The notes: generated by a model from the letters alone, not told the origin. A stretch of 64,000 nt of DNA from Herbaspirillum huttiense (GCF_004367745.1 NZ_CP037993.1:2170001-2234000); one strand, 5' to 3'. Shown: positions 21,111-29,766, counted from the stretch's first letter. Numbers and translations: made by a program.

Positions 21111-22133
21111 TCAGGCGCTGTCGCGTTCCAGGATGGAATAGCCCAGATCGCACACCGCTTGCGCGACCGGCTGGCCGTCGAAGCGGGTGAGCAGCATCTC
21201 CGCTGCCGTGACGCCGATCTGGTGTGCGCTGATCTGCACCGTGGTGAGGGCGGGCAGGACTTCCGTGGCGATCTCCAGATTGGCGAATCCGGCCAGGGCG
21301 ATGCGCTTTGGCACCGCGATGCCGCGCCGTGCGCATTCCAGGGCGGCGCCGGCGGCCATGACGTCATTGCTGAAGAAGGCGGCCTCGATGTCCGGCTGCA
21401 GCGCCAGCAGGCGGCAGATGGTCTCGCGCCCGGCCTGCAGGAAGCTGCCCATCGCGACCACCTGATGCACGGGTTCCGGCGCACCCTGCGCCACCAGCGC
21501 ATCCCGCATCCCTGCAAAGCGCGCCAGGCCGCGCGGATCATCCCCGCCCACGAAGGCCATGCGGCGATAGCCCTTGCGCACCAGATAATCTCCCATGGCC
21601 TGCCCGGCAGCATGGTTGTCGAAGCCGACCAGCATGTCGATGGGTTGCGGGCTCATGTCCCAGGTTTCCACTACCGGAATGCCGGCCGCCTTGAGGCGCT
21701 GGCGCGTGCGCGCCGAATGCTGCACGCCGGTCAGCACCAGGCCATCCACCCGGCGGCCGATGAAGGCTTCCACCAGGCCGGTTTCCGCGTCTTCCGAATA
21801 ATTGGTTTGCCCCAGCAGCAACTGGTAGCCCTGCAGGCTCAGTTGCTCGGACAGTCCGCGCACGGTCTCGGCAAAGATCGAATGGCTGATGGTCGGCACG
21901 ATGGCCGCCACGATGCGCGTGCGGCGAGAGGCCAGGCCGCCGGCCAGCATGTTGGGGATATAGCCCATGCTGCTGATGAAGGATTCGACCCGTTCGCGCG
22001 TGGCGGGGGAGACCTTTTCGGGCGTATTGATGACCCGCGAGACCGTGATATGCGATACCCCCGCAGCACGCGCCACGTCTTCCTTGGTGATGGCGCGGGT
22101 AGGTGCTGCGGCAGGATCGGCTTTGCGGGTCAT
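21111..22133 (-). CDS. LacI/GntR-type transcriptional regulator
   Basis: A LacI-family helix-turn-helix is at residues about 15-38 (ITKEDVARAAGVSHITVSRV) followed by the hinge INTPEKVSPATRERV and a periplasmic-binding-protein-like domain (IVPTISHSIFAETVRGL). Such proteins repress sugar or sugar-acid catabolic genes until an inducer binds; no target metabolic gene is adjacent, so the effector cannot be guessed. The ATG at 22133 (MTRKADPAAAP) is the first sensible start. Its 340 residues are of normal family length. Confidence 0.92.
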   Translation of the reverse strand: MTRKADPAAAPTRAITKEDVARAAGVSHITVSRVINTPEKVSPATRERVESFISSMGYIPNMLAGGLASRRTRIVAAIVPTISHSIFAETVRGLSEQLSLQGYQLLLGQTNYSEDAETGLVEAFIGRRVDGLVLTGVQHSARTRQRLKAAGIPVVETWDMSPQPIDMLVGFDNHAAGQAMGDYLVRKGYRRMAFVGGDDPRGLARFAGMRDALVAQGAPEPVHQVVAMGSFLQAGRETICRLLALQPDIEAAFFSNDVMAAGAALECARRGIAVPKRIALAGFANLEIATEVLPALTTVQISAHQIGVTAAEMLLTRFDGQPVAQAVCDLGYSILERDSA

Positions 22134-22233
22134 GGGAAGGCTGGAGAGAAGTTGTCGCAAGCATAACAGCAGCGGGCCCCGGCGGGTCTTGCGGACATCC
22201 ACAAGACCGTTGCTGCAAGCTTGGTGGCCGCGT

Positions 22234-22659
22234 TCAGTCGCGGTCGTTGAAGGCCGAGATGTGCGATACCTGGAATACGCCCGACAGCGAGTGCAACTCA
22301 TTGCGATGCAATTGCGCCAGGCGATGCAGGTATTGCTCGCCCAGTTCGGTCAGGCGCACCTGGACCAGGCGCTTGTCGCGGTCGTCCGGAGTGCGCGTGA
22401 CCAGGCCGGCTTTCACGCAGCGCGTGACCAGGGCCACGACGCCGTGGTGCTGGGCCTGCAGGCGCTCGGCCAGCTCGCTGATGCTGGCCCACTCGCGGCC
22501 GGGATAGCCCTTGATGTGCAGCATGAGCAGGTATTGCAGGGGCGTCAGGCCTTCGCTCTGGGCGGCATCTTCCGAAAAGCGCAGGAAACGGCGCAGTTGG
22601 TAGCGAAATTCCGACAGGGCTTCGAAATCGTCTTTTTGCAGGCGGGGCGCGGCATTCAT
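22234..22659 (-). CDS. MarR-family transcriptional regulator
   Basis: The 141-residue protein has the MarR winged helix: LTPLQYLLMLHIK, then SISELAERLQAQHHGVVALV as recognition helix region and TRTPDDRDKRLVQVRLTELG as the wing. These dimers usually repress a neighbouring gene and release on binding a phenolic or oxidant. The ATG at 22659 (MNAAPRLQK) is the family start; further upstream the frame overlaps the divergent HPP gene and is not protein-like. It is divergent from the HPP/CBS gene, 138 bases apart. Confidence 0.9.
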   Translation of the reverse strand: MNAAPRLQKDDFEALSEFRYQLRRFLRFSEDAAQSEGLTPLQYLLMLHIKGYPGREWASISELAERLQAQHHGVVALVTRCVKAGLVTRTPDDRDKRLVQVRLTELGEQYLHRLAQLHRNELHSLSGVFQVSHISAFNDRD

Positions 22660-22710
22660 CGGAACGCACCTTCGCTGTGAAGTAAAAGGGAGAGGGGCAA
22701 ACGGGACATG

Positions 22711-22730
22711 TATATCATCTTGTGATGTAA
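22711..22730. promoter_or_regulatory. Candidate MarR operator
   Basis: A dyad CATC-TTGT-GATG (22716-22727) lies in an AT-rich stretch between the divergent MarR and HPP genes. MarR proteins bind short dyads in such places. The dyad is short, so this is tentative. Confidence 0.35.
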
Positions 22731-22797
22731 TTGTGGCTTTGGCGCGGGCGCTGTCACGCCGCGTGCCGTGTTGAAGACCCGTCGTCACGGAAGGGAT

Positions 22798-24012
22798 ATG
22801 CCCGATTCTATCTTGCTGTGGTTGAAAAGTTTTATTCCTGCCAAGACCAATGTCGATCGCTTCGAGCGCATGCGCGCTTGCGCCGGCAGTCTGTTCGGCA
22901 TCCTGCTGGTCGGCCTGACCAGCTATGCGCTGCTGCCGCATGAGGCGCGCACCATCTGGTTGATCGCCCCCATGGGGGCGTCCGCCGTGTTGCTGTTTGC
23001 GGTGCCTTCCAGTCCGCTGGCCCAGCCCTGGTCCATCCTGGGCGGCAACCTCTGCGCGGCGCTCATCGGGGTGAGCTGCGCGAAGCTGGTGCAGGAGCCG
23101 GCCCTGGCGGCGGCGCTGGCCATCGCGCTGGCCATTGGCGGCATGTTCCTGCTGCGCTGCATTCACCCGCCCAGCGGGGCGGTGGCCTTGACGGCGGTGC
23201 TGGGCGGCCCGGTGGTGCATGACATGGGCTATGCCTTCGTGCTTTCGCCGGTGCTGCTCAACTCGGCGCTGCTGCTGGCGGCCGCGCTGTTCTACAACAA
23301 CGCCACCGGACGCCGCTACCCGCATGCCCAGCACAGCGCCGCACCCCATCCGCACCAGACCCGGGATGAATTGCCGATCACGCGGCTGGGGTTCTCGCAT
23401 GAAGATCTGGACGCAGTCCTGAAGGATTTCAACCAGGTGCTCGACATCGGCCGCGACGATCTTGAAGAAATCTTCCTGCAAACCGAAATGCGGGCCTATC
23501 ACCGCCGCTTCGGCCAGACTCTGTGCGCCGCGGTGATGTCGCGCGATGTGGTCGCGGTGGAATTCGCCACCGGCCTGGACGAGGCCTGGCATCTGTTGCG
23601 GCAGCACCGGTTGCGGGCCTTGCCGGTGCTCGATCGCGGGCGGCATGTCATCGGGATCGTCAGCCGTACGGATTTTCTGGAGCATGCCGGCGTGGAAGTG
23701 CATACGGGCCTGGCCGCGCAGCTGCGCCGCCTGCTGCACCGGGTGCCGTTCACGCATTCGGACAAGCCGGAAGTGGTCGGCCAGATCATGAGCCGCCCGG
23801 TCATCACCGCCCAGGTCGATACGCCGGTGCTGGAACTGGTGCCGCGCATGGCCGATGGCTTGCACCAGATTCCGGTGGTGCAGGCCGATGGCAAGCTGGC
23901 CGGCATGCTGACGCAGTCGGATATGATCGCGGCCCTCTATGAGAAAAACCTGGCGGCCACCCGCGCGCTACCGGTGGCCGGCGCGGTGAGCAGCCTGCGT
24001 AGCGCCGCCTGA
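22798..24012 (+). CDS. HPP-family membrane protein with CBS domains
   Basis: The N-terminal ~170 residues carry four to five membrane helices with the family motif HPPSGAVAL. The C-terminal half contains two CBS domains (MSRDVVAVEFATGLDEAWHL, LPVLDRGRHVIGIVSRTDFL, and MSRPVITAQVDTPVLELVPR, IPVVQADGKLAGMLTQSDMI). Some HPP proteins have been linked to nitrite transport in plants and cyanobacteria; the bacterial CBS-fused form is uncharacterised as far as I know. CBS pairs usually bind adenine nucleotides and gate transport. The ATG at 22798 has GGAAGG directly before it. It is divergent from a MarR regulator that may control it. Confidence 0.87.
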   Translation: MPDSILLWLKSFIPAKTNVDRFERMRACAGSLFGILLVGLTSYALLPHEARTIWLIAPMGASAVLLFAVPSSPLAQPWSILGGNLCAALIGVSCAKLVQEPALAAALAIALAIGGMFLLRCIHPPSGAVALTAVLGGPVVHDMGYAFVLSPVLLNSALLLAAALFYNNATGRRYPHAQHSAAPHPHQTRDELPITRLGFSHEDLDAVLKDFNQVLDIGRDDLEEIFLQTEMRAYHRRFGQTLCAAVMSRDVVAVEFATGLDEAWHLLRQHRLRALPVLDRGRHVIGIVSRTDFLEHAGVEVHTGLAAQLRRLLHRVPFTHSDKPEVVGQIMSRPVITAQVDTPVLELVPRMADGLHQIPVVQADGKLAGMLTQSDMIAALYEKNLAATRALPVAGAVSSLRSAA

Positions 24013-24084
24013 TCGGCTTGACAGACGGGCAGGGCGGGCGGAAGGTGGCATTCTTTGCAAGGGAATTCATTCCGGGAGACTGTG

Positions 24085-24213
24085 ATGAGAACGAATGCGC
24101 TGATTTTGCTGGGGATCGCTCTGTTATTGTCATTGCAAGCCTGTGACCGCAAGGGCGGCAATCCGCCCAAGCCGATGACGTCGGCGGTGCAGGGTGATTT
24201 GCGGATGGGGTGA
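24085..24213 (+). CDS. Small predicted lipoprotein (42 residues)
   Basis: The ATG follows GGGAG at about seven bases. The short product has a lysine-less hydrophobic signal (ALILLGIALLLSLQAC) with a lipobox LQAC at residues 17-20, then a short polar tail of about 22 residues. Such tiny lipoproteins are common and often poorly annotated; entericidin-like or envelope-stress roles are only guesses. It follows the HPP gene by 72 bases on the same strand. Confidence 0.55.
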   Translation: MRTNALILLGIALLLSLQACDRKGGNPPKPMTSAVQGDLRMG

Positions 24214-24331
24214 GCGCCGGATGGTGAGGCGCATGCTTGTTGTGGCGCGGTTCTGACGGCAGATATGAAGAATGTGAATATCTGCTATTGCCACAATAAA
24301 GCAGACTCGGCCGGGGTGCATCGTTATAGTT

Positions 24332-24403
24332 GCACCTGTCTCCTCCAATCTCCTTAAGAAATTGGATTCAAGCCCGCACCTCTTGGTCGCGGGCTTTTTT
24401 TTT
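24332..24403 (+). ncRNA. Candidate small RNA with anti-Shine-Dalgarno segments
   Basis: TATAGT at 24325-24330 could start an RNA of about 70 bases. It would contain GTCTCCTCC and TCTCCTT, both complementary to ribosome binding sites, a hairpin TCCAAT/ATTGGA (24345-24367) whose loop presents CTCCTT, and a terminator. The layout resembles Hfq-type or 'cuckoo'-like small RNAs that bind Shine-Dalgarno regions. The -35 is poor, so the start point is uncertain. Confidence 0.4.
24371..24403 (+). terminator. Terminator of the candidate small RNA
   Basis: AGCCCGC pairs with GCGGGCT around an eleven-base loop, followed by nine T. It lies about 160 bases after the small lipoprotein stop and far from any other upstream gene. 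Confidence 0.88.
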
Positions 24404-24593
24404 GCCTGTCGGTTTGGTTCGGGGGTGACGAACTCTTCATATCCCTTCGATCAGCAGGGAGAGCTTGTCTTCGGTTCTTGGTAAGATGCGAAGTATCGCG
24501 TTGTTGGCCAAGTGAAGGTTTTTGTCCGTATTCCGTTGGGATCCGGGCGGGCCGCTTGCGCAATGCTTCACTTTCCTCATTCAGATTCACTCA

Positions 24594-24812
24594 ATGTCTT
24601 CCAGCTCTTCTTCGCAGTCCGCCGTTCCGTCCGCACCCGAGCGCCCCGACACGCCTTGCGTGGCCGTGTGCTCCACCACCTTTGACGATGTCTGCCGCGG
24701 CTGCGGCCGTACCGTCGATGAAGTGGCGCAATGGGTCTTCATGGACAAGGATCAGCGCGAAGTGGTGTGGCAGCGCATCCTGGCCGAAGGCTATCCGCGC
24801 CGTAATTACTGA
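24594..24812 (+). CDS. DUF1289 protein
   Basis: The 72-residue protein contains four cysteines in the DUF1289 pattern PCVAVCSTTFDDVCRGCGRT followed by the conserved VDEVAQWVFMDKDQREVVW. The Cys set suggests a small metal or iron-sulfur site; the function is unknown. The Ser-rich N-terminus starts at ATG 24594, although no good ribosome site precedes it. Its 3' end overlaps the convergent maf gene by seven bases. Confidence 0.82.
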   Translation: MSSSSSSQSAVPSAPERPDTPCVAVCSTTFDDVCRGCGRTVDEVAQWVFMDKDQREVVWQRILAEGYPRRNY

Positions 24813-25441
24813 GCCGCGCGGCCGGCGGTAAAGAATGGAACGCCGGCCCGGCGCAGCATGCCGGTCAAGGCGATCAGTGGCAGGCCGGTGAGGGCGGTGG
24901 GATCGTCGCTGCGAATGCTCTCCAGGATGGCGATGCCCAGGCCCTCGTTCTTGGCGCTGCCGGCACAGTCGTAGGGCTGCTCGATATGCAGGTAGGCATC
25001 GAGTTCGGCATCTTCGAGGTCGCGGAAGCGCACCACAGTCTGTACATTGCAGACCTGCGCAGCGGCGGCATCGGCTTGGCGGCCATCCCACAGGCACAGC
25101 GCCGTATGGAAGATGACTTCGCGCCCGCGCATCAGCTGCAATTGCTTCAAGGCATTGGCGTGATTGCCGGGTTTGCCGATCTGCAGGCCGTCCAGCGTGG
25201 CGACCTGGTCCGAGCCGATCACCAGGGCAGGACCGACCCGGGCGGCAATGGCGGCAGCCTTCTCGCGCGCCAGTCGCAAGGCCGTGGCTTCCGGGGTTTC
25301 GCCGGGTTGCGGGGTTTCGTCAATGTCCGGGGCCATGGTCTCGAAGGGCAGGCCGAGGCGGCCCAGCAGTTCCTTGCGATAGACGGAGCTGGAGCCCAGG
25401 ATCAGGCGGGGCAGGGTGGAATCGGTGCGGTGTTGTGTCAT
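24806..25441 (-). CDS. Maf/YceF-type nucleotide pyrophosphatase
   Basis: Maf proteins hydrolyse non-canonical or methylated nucleoside triphosphates; the YceF branch prefers 7-methyl-GTP. Visible are the substrate loop LGSSSVYRKELLGRLGLPF, the catalytic Asp context VIGSDQVA and the C-terminal NEGLGIAILESIRSDDPTA. Location beside yceD-rpmF-plsX is classic for YceF. The ATG at 25441 (MTQHRTDS) is the family-like start. The 211-residue length is slightly above the usual ~195. The gene is divergent from yceD. Confidence 0.92.
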   Translation of the reverse strand: MTQHRTDSTLPRLILGSSSVYRKELLGRLGLPFETMAPDIDETPQPGETPEATALRLAREKAAAIAARVGPALVIGSDQVATLDGLQIGKPGNHANALKQLQLMRGREVIFHTALCLWDGRQADAAAAQVCNVQTVVRFRDLEDAELDAYLHIEQPYDCAGSAKNEGLGIAILESIRSDDPTALTGLPLIALTGMLRRAGVPFFTAGRAAQ

Positions 25442-25572
25442 GGTGAAGGCGCGCCACGCGCCGTGCTGAAACAATAAAACCCGGATTTTGGCGGAAATTC
25501 GCCACAAAGTGAGAGCGCTTCCTCCGATGAAGCCATTTTTCGCGAGAATTTCGCAAGCAAGGCGCTAAGGCT

Positions 25573-25602
25573 TTGACTGGTAAGGAAATTTTCTGTTATG
25601 AT
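25573..25602 (+). promoter_or_regulatory. Sigma-70 promoter of yceD-rpmF
   Basis: TTGACT (25573-25578) and TATGAT (25597-25602) stand 18 bases apart. The ATG at 25598 lies inside the -10 box, so transcription begins near 25609 and translation must start later. Confidence 0.8.
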
Positions 25603-25630
25603 CGCAGGTTTTCCGGATTCTGCTTTGGCT

Positions 25631-26128
25631 ATGAATGCATTTGTTATCGACGCGTTCGAATTCTGCAGGCTGAAACAGCAGGCGCAGGGTGAGATTCCGG
25701 TTGCTGAATTAGGTCGTCTGGCGCAAGAGACGGTTGACCGTTCCGGCACGATTCACTGGGCTCTGTCCGGCGATATCGACAAGCTGGGACATGCTCAACT
25801 CAGTCTGGCAGTGTCGGGTGCAGTTAATCTGATCTGTCAGCGTTGCCTGACGGCATTGAATTTCGAGATTGATTCGAAGTCGCTGCTGGTATTGGCAAAA
25901 GATGAGGCGCAAGCCGACACCATCGAAGAACTGCTGGATGATGACGAGATCGATGTCATCGTCGGTTCGGCAGCCTTCGACGTGAACTACCTGATTGAGG
26001 ATGATGCGCTGCTGGCCCTGCCGGTGGCACCCAAGCATGATGTCTGTCCTGACGGTAGCGTGGCGGCCGAGGCCAAAGGTGCTGAACGGGCTTCCCCGTT
26101 TGAGGTACTGAAGAAGTTGAAGCAGTAA
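25631..26128 (+). CDS. yceD: YceD (DUF177) protein
   Basis: YceD proteins almost always precede rpmF; they are linked to large-subunit rRNA metabolism in plants and bacteria, but the biochemical role is unclear. The product has CQRCLTAL at the centre and an acidic stretch EELLDDDEIDVIVG, then a second Cys near the end. The ATG at 25631 (MNAFVIDAFEF) is chosen because the upstream in-frame ATG at 25598 is inside the promoter -10 box. Its 165 residues are typical. rpmF follows 113 bases downstream. Confidence 0.9.
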   Translation: MNAFVIDAFEFCRLKQQAQGEIPVAELGRLAQETVDRSGTIHWALSGDIDKLGHAQLSLAVSGAVNLICQRCLTALNFEIDSKSLLVLAKDEAQADTIEELLDDDEIDVIVGSAAFDVNYLIEDDALLALPVAPKHDVCPDGSVAAEAKGAERASPFEVLKKLKQ

Positions 26129-26201
26129 CAAGTATTGTTGGGGAATGTCTGGCAAAGGCCGGGCAGCGGCACAGCGGGGTTGGAGAAACACCGATCCGAT
26201 G

Positions 26202-26210
26202 TGTTAAAAT
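26202..26210 (+). promoter_or_regulatory. Extended -10 promoter before rpmF
   Basis: TGT-TAAAAT gives an extended -10; a TTGGAG stands 19 bases upstream. It lies 32 bases before the rpmF ATG and would allow separate L32 expression. Confidence 0.5.
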
Positions 26211-26241
26211 TTTCAATCTTAAGTAAGGTTTAGGAGTAATC

Positions 26242-26424
26242 ATGGCCGTTCAACAGAACAAAAAGACCCCGTCCAAGCGCGGTATGCATCGTGCACACGA
26301 CTTTCTGACTGCACCCCCGCTGGCTGTGGAGCCGACGACTGGTGAGACCCACCTGCGTCACCACATCAGCCCCAACGGTTTCTACCGTGGTCGCAAGGTG
26401 CTGAAGACCAAGAACGACGAGTAA
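26242..26424 (+). CDS. rpmF: 50S ribosomal protein L32
   Basis: This small basic protein (60 residues) is a component of the large ribosomal subunit. [20 protein letters not shown] is the standard N-terminus. It lacks the zinc-binding cysteines found in the C+ paralogue, so it is the cysteine-free form. TTTAGGAGT precedes the ATG. A terminator follows, so plsX is not simply in the same transcript. Confidence 0.97.
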   Translation: MAVQQNKKTPSKRGMHRAHDFLTAPPLAVEPTTGETHLRHHISPNGFYRGRKVLKTKNDE

Positions 26425-26454
26425 TCTCATTCATTGAGCTTGCTGTTTTTGGAG

Positions 26455-26508
26455 AAAAGCGGCGCAATGAGCTTCTGTTTCAGGAGGTTCATTTTGCGCC
26501 GCTTTTTT
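26455..26508 (+). terminator. Terminator after rpmF
   Basis: AAAAGCGGCGCAA pairs with TTGCGCCGCTTTTTT; the loop region TGAGCTTCTG...CAGGAGGTTCA pairs partly to lengthen the stem. A T run follows. Confidence 0.88.
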
Positions 26509-26587
26509 ATGTCCGCGACATCCGTCAGCGGACCTGCCTGCCTGCTTGCGTGAAGCTTCATCTGGCGCGCTGTCCGAGTGTGCCATT

Positions 26588-26615
26588 TTGAAGGCTTTGC
26601 AATCTGCCTCATAAT
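26588..26615 (+). promoter_or_regulatory. Promoter of plsX
   Basis: TTGAAG (26588-26593) and CATAAT (26610-26615) are 16 bases apart and lie 30 bases before the plsX ATG, after the rpmF terminator. Confidence 0.65.
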
Positions 26616-26644
26616 GTAGGCTGGCAAGGCTTTGAATCAAATCG

Positions 26645-27742
26645 ATGACCATCAAAATTTCAATCGACTGCATGGGTGGCGATCATGGCCCGTCAGTCAC
26701 GCTCCCGGCCGCTGCCTCCTTCCTCAAGCGCCAACCTGATGCAGAGCTGATCCTGGTCGGCCAGGAAGCCGTGCTGCAGCCGCTGCTGAAGAAATACAAG
26801 CTGGCCGGCGAAGCCCGCATCCGCATTCACAATGCCTCCGAAGTGGTGACCATGGACGACCCGATCGAGGTCGCCCTGCGTCGCAAGAAGGATTCTTCCC
26901 TGCGCGTGGCCGTGACCCTGGTCAAGGAGGGGCAGGCCCACGCCGCCGTCTCGGCCGGCAATACCGGTGCCCTCATGGCGGTCTCGCGCTATGTGTTGAA
27001 GACTCTGCCGGGCGTGGATCGTCCGGCCATCTGCACCATCCTCCCGAACCAGAAGGATGGCCCCACCTACATGCTCGACCTCGGCGCCAACGTCGACTGC
27101 GAGCCACAGCATTTACATCAATTTGCACTCATGGGCTCGGCCCTGGTCGCGGTCATGGAAGGCAAGGCCAAGCCGACCGTGGGCCTGTTGAACGTGGGTG
27201 AGGAAGACATGAAGGGCAACGAGCTGGTCAAGGCGACTGCCGCCCTGCTGCGGGCCGATCATGAGAAGGGTATCCTCAACTTCTACGGCAACGTGGAGGG
27301 TAACGACATCTTCGAAGGCACGACCGACCTGGTGGTGTGCGACGGTTTCGTGGGCAACGTCACCCTGAAGGCTTCAGAAGGCCTGGGGCGCTTCGTCAAG
27401 CAGGTGCTTACCAGTGAATTCAAGAAGGGCATCATCAACAAGCTTGGCGCCCTGATTGCCTATGGTGCCATCAAGGCGCTGTCGCGCCGCCTCAATCCTT
27501 CCCGCTACAATGGCGCCAGCTTGCTGGGCCTGAAGGGCCTTGTCTTCAAGAGCCACGGCGGTGCCGATGTGTACGCTTTCGAATGGGCCATCCGCCGCGC
27601 GTATGATGCGGCCAAGTATGATGTGCTCGCCCGTATTGCCGCCAGCATGGCGGAGCTGATGCCCCAGGAGCAGGGGCGCACGGCCGAGGCCGCTGCCAAG
27701 GCTTTCGAGCCGGCGCCGGTCTCGCTGGATCAACCGAACTAA
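26645..27742 (+). CDS. plsX: Phosphate acyltransferase PlsX
   Basis: PlsX converts acyl-ACP and phosphate to acyl-phosphate, the first step in phospholipid synthesis with PlsY. The N-terminus [19 protein letters not shown] and the segments [13 protein letters not shown] and [16 protein letters not shown] are family hallmarks. The 365-residue length is slightly long owing to an Ala/Pro-rich C-terminal tail. It is the first gene of plsX-fabH-fabD-fabG. fabH begins 17 bases after the stop. Confidence 0.96.
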   Translation: MTIKISIDCMGGDHGPSVTLPAAASFLKRQPDAELILVGQEAVLQPLLKKYKLAGEARIRIHNASEVVTMDDPIEVALRRKKDSSLRVAVTLVKEGQAHAAVSAGNTGALMAVSRYVLKTLPGVDRPAICTILPNQKDGPTYMLDLGANVDCEPQHLHQFALMGSALVAVMEGKAKPTVGLLNVGEEDMKGNELVKATAALLRADHEKGILNFYGNVEGNDIFEGTTDLVVCDGFVGNVTLKASEGLGRFVKQVLTSEFKKGIINKLGALIAYGAIKALSRRLNPSRYNGASLLGLKGLVFKSHGGADVYAFEWAIRRAYDAAKYDVLARIAASMAELMPQEQGRTAEAAAKAFEPAPVSLDQPN

Positions 27743-27759
27743 CAGAGCAAGAAGACGGC

Positions 27760-28746
27760 ATGACCACTTACAGCAAAATCGTCGGCACCGGCAGCTACCT
27801 GCCGGCCAAGCGCGTCACCAACCATGAGCTGGCCGCGCAGCTGGCCGAGCAGGGCATCGAGACCTCGGACGAATGGATCGTCACGCGCAGCGGCATCTCC
27901 GCGCGCCACTATGCCGAGCCGGGCCAGCTTTCCAGTGATCTCGCCCTGCAGGCGGCGCAGCGCGCCCTGGAAGCGGCGGGCATGCAGGCCAATGACATCG
28001 ATCTGATCATCATGGCCACCTCCACCCCGGATCACCTGGGTGGTTTCCCCAGCACCGCCTGTGTGGTCCAGCGCAAGCTGGGCATCACCAATGGTGCGCC
28101 GGCCATGGATGTGCAGGCCGTCTGCAGCGGCTTTGTCTACGCCATGTCGGTGGCGGACAGCTTCATCAAATCCGGTGCCCACAAGAACGTTCTGGTCATT
28201 GGTGCCGAAGTGTTCTCGCGCATTCTGGATTTCAAGGATCGCACCACCTGTGTGCTCTTCGGCGATGGTGCCGGCGCGGTCATCATGAGTGCCTCGCAGG
28301 AGCCGGGCGTGCTGGCGACCAAGCTGCATGCCGATGGCAGCCACGGTCACATCCTGTGCGTCCCGGGCAGCATCGACAACGGTGCCGTCGCCGGCAGCGC
28401 CTACCTTTATATGGATGGCCCGGCCGTCTTCAAGCTGGCCGTCTCCTTGCTGGACAAGGTGGCGCGCGAAGCGCTGGAAGCGGCCAAGATGCAATCCACC
28501 GAGGTGGATTGGCTGGTGCCGCACCAGGCCAATATCCGCATCATGCAGGGCACGGCCAAGAAGATGGGTCTGCCGCTGGAAAAGATGGTCGTCACGGTGG
28601 CCGAGCACGGCAATACCTCGGCCGCCTCGATTCCCTTGGCGCTGGACCAGGCGGTGCGCGATGGCCGCATCCGGCCGGGTCATACCGTCATGATGGAAGG
28701 CGTCGGCGGTGGCTTCACCTGGGGCGCCGTGCTGGCGCGCATGTAA
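27760..28746 (+). CDS. fabH: Beta-ketoacyl-ACP synthase III
   Basis: FabH starts fatty-acid synthesis by condensing acetyl-CoA with malonyl-ACP. The catalytic triad is Cys122 (AVCSGFVYA), His255 (VPHQANIRI) and Asn285 (EHGNTSAAS). The 328-residue length is normal. It lies between plsX and fabD on the same strand and shares their transcript by position. Confidence 0.97.
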   Translation: MTTYSKIVGTGSYLPAKRVTNHELAAQLAEQGIETSDEWIVTRSGISARHYAEPGQLSSDLALQAAQRALEAAGMQANDIDLIIMATSTPDHLGGFPSTACVVQRKLGITNGAPAMDVQAVCSGFVYAMSVADSFIKSGAHKNVLVIGAEVFSRILDFKDRTTCVLFGDGAGAVIMSASQEPGVLATKLHADGSHGHILCVPGSIDNGAVAGSAYLYMDGPAVFKLAVSLLDKVAREALEAAKMQSTEVDWLVPHQANIRIMQGTAKKMGLPLEKMVVTVAEHGNTSAASIPLALDQAVRDGRIRPGHTVMMEGVGGGFTWGAVLARM

Positions 28747-28833
28747 AGCGGGCAGGGGGCCGCTGCGGCAGTCCTTTCGTTCACTGATCTCTTCGATTTC
28801 CTGCATTTTCATCCAAATTATCTACCTCCAAGC

Positions 28834-29766
28834 ATGACAACATTCGCTTTCGTCTTCCCGGGCCAGGGTTCGCAGGCCATCGGGATGCTCAATGGTTTCG
28901 CCGACAATGAAGTCGTCCGCCAGACCGTCGCAGAAGCTTCCGATGCCCTGCAGTTCGACCTGGGCAAGCTCATCGCTGAAGGTCCCAAGGAAGACCTGGA
29001 CCTGACCACCAACACCCAGCCCGTCATGCTGACGGCTGCCGTGGCCTTCTATCGCGCCTGGCTGGCTGCAGGCGGCAAGGCACCGGCGCTCGTCGCCGGC
29101 CACAGCCTGGGCGAATATTCGGCACTGGTCGCCGCCGGCGTGATCGCCTTCAAGGATGCGGTACCGCTGGTGCGCTTCCGCGCGCAAGCCATGCAGGAAG
29201 CGGTGCCGGTCGGGCAGGGTGGTATGGCCGCCATTCTCGGTCTGTCTGATGAAGACGTGCGTGCTGCCTGCGCCGAAGCGGCGCAAGGTGAAGTGGTCGA
29301 GGCTGTCAACTTCAATGCCCCCGCACAAGTCGTGATCGCCGGCCACAAGGCCGCTGTCGGCCGTGCCTGTGACATCGCCAAGGCCAAGGGTGCCAAGCGC
29401 GCGCTGCCGCTGCCGGTGTCGGCGCCGTTCCACTCCTCGCTGCTCAAGCCGGCTTCGGACCGCCTGCAAGCCTATCTGGCCAACGTCGCCTTCGCCGCGC
29501 CGCAGATCCCGCTGATCAACAACGTCGATGTGGCCGTGGTCAACGATCCGGCTGCCATCAAGGATGCCCTGGTGCGCCAGGCGGCTGCGCCGGTACGCTG
29601 GGTCGAGACGGTGCAGAAGATGGGCGACGACGGCGTCACGCACCTGATCGAATGCGGTCCGGGCAAGGTGCTGACCGGCCTGACCAAGCGCATCAATGGT
29701 GACCTGGTGGGTGAGGCCATCGTCGACCAGGAGTCCCTGAACAAAGTATTGGAGTTGCTGAAATGA
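28834..29766 (+). CDS. fabD: Malonyl-CoA:ACP transacylase
   Basis: FabD transfers malonyl from CoA to acyl carrier protein. The nucleophile is Ser91 in GHSLGEY, and His200 in SAPFHSSLL is the partner; GQGSQ at the N-terminus forms the oxyanion region. Its 310 residues are normal. The stop overlaps the fabG start by four bases (ATGA), so the two are translationally coupled. Confidence 0.97.
   Translation: MTTFAFVFPGQGSQAIGMLNGFADNEVVRQTVAEASDALQFDLGKLIAEGPKEDLDLTTNTQPVMLTAAVAFYRAWLAAGGKAPALVAGHSLGEYSALVAAGVIAFKDAVPLVRFRAQAMQEAVPVGQGGMAAILGLSDEDVRAACAEAAQGEVVEAVNFNAPAQVVIAGHKAAVGRACDIAKAKGAKRALPLPVSAPFHSSLLKPASDRLQAYLANVAFAAPQIPLINNVDVAVVNDPAAIKDALVRQAAAPVRWVETVQKMGDDGVTHLIECGPGKVLTGLTKRINGDLVGEAIVDQESLNKVLELLK

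Larger units (their letters stand above)
24214..24593. other. Gene-free region holding a candidate small RNA
   Basis: This 380-base gap lies between the small lipoprotein gene and the DUF1289 gene. Its centre holds a TATAGT hexamer (24325-24330), a short hairpin and a strong terminator, described separately as a candidate RNA. I see no protein gene in it. Confidence 0.5.

Noticed and set aside
22660..23865. Long minus-strand extension upstream of the MarR gene
   Set aside because: The sequence is rich in His, Gln and Arg with no family features and lies antisense to the HPP gene; it is a shadow frame.
24222..24238. Weak sigma-54-like GG-N10-GC match
   Set aside because: Only the GG and GC positions fit; the TGGCAC and TTGC cores do not, and such matches are common in GC-rich DNA.
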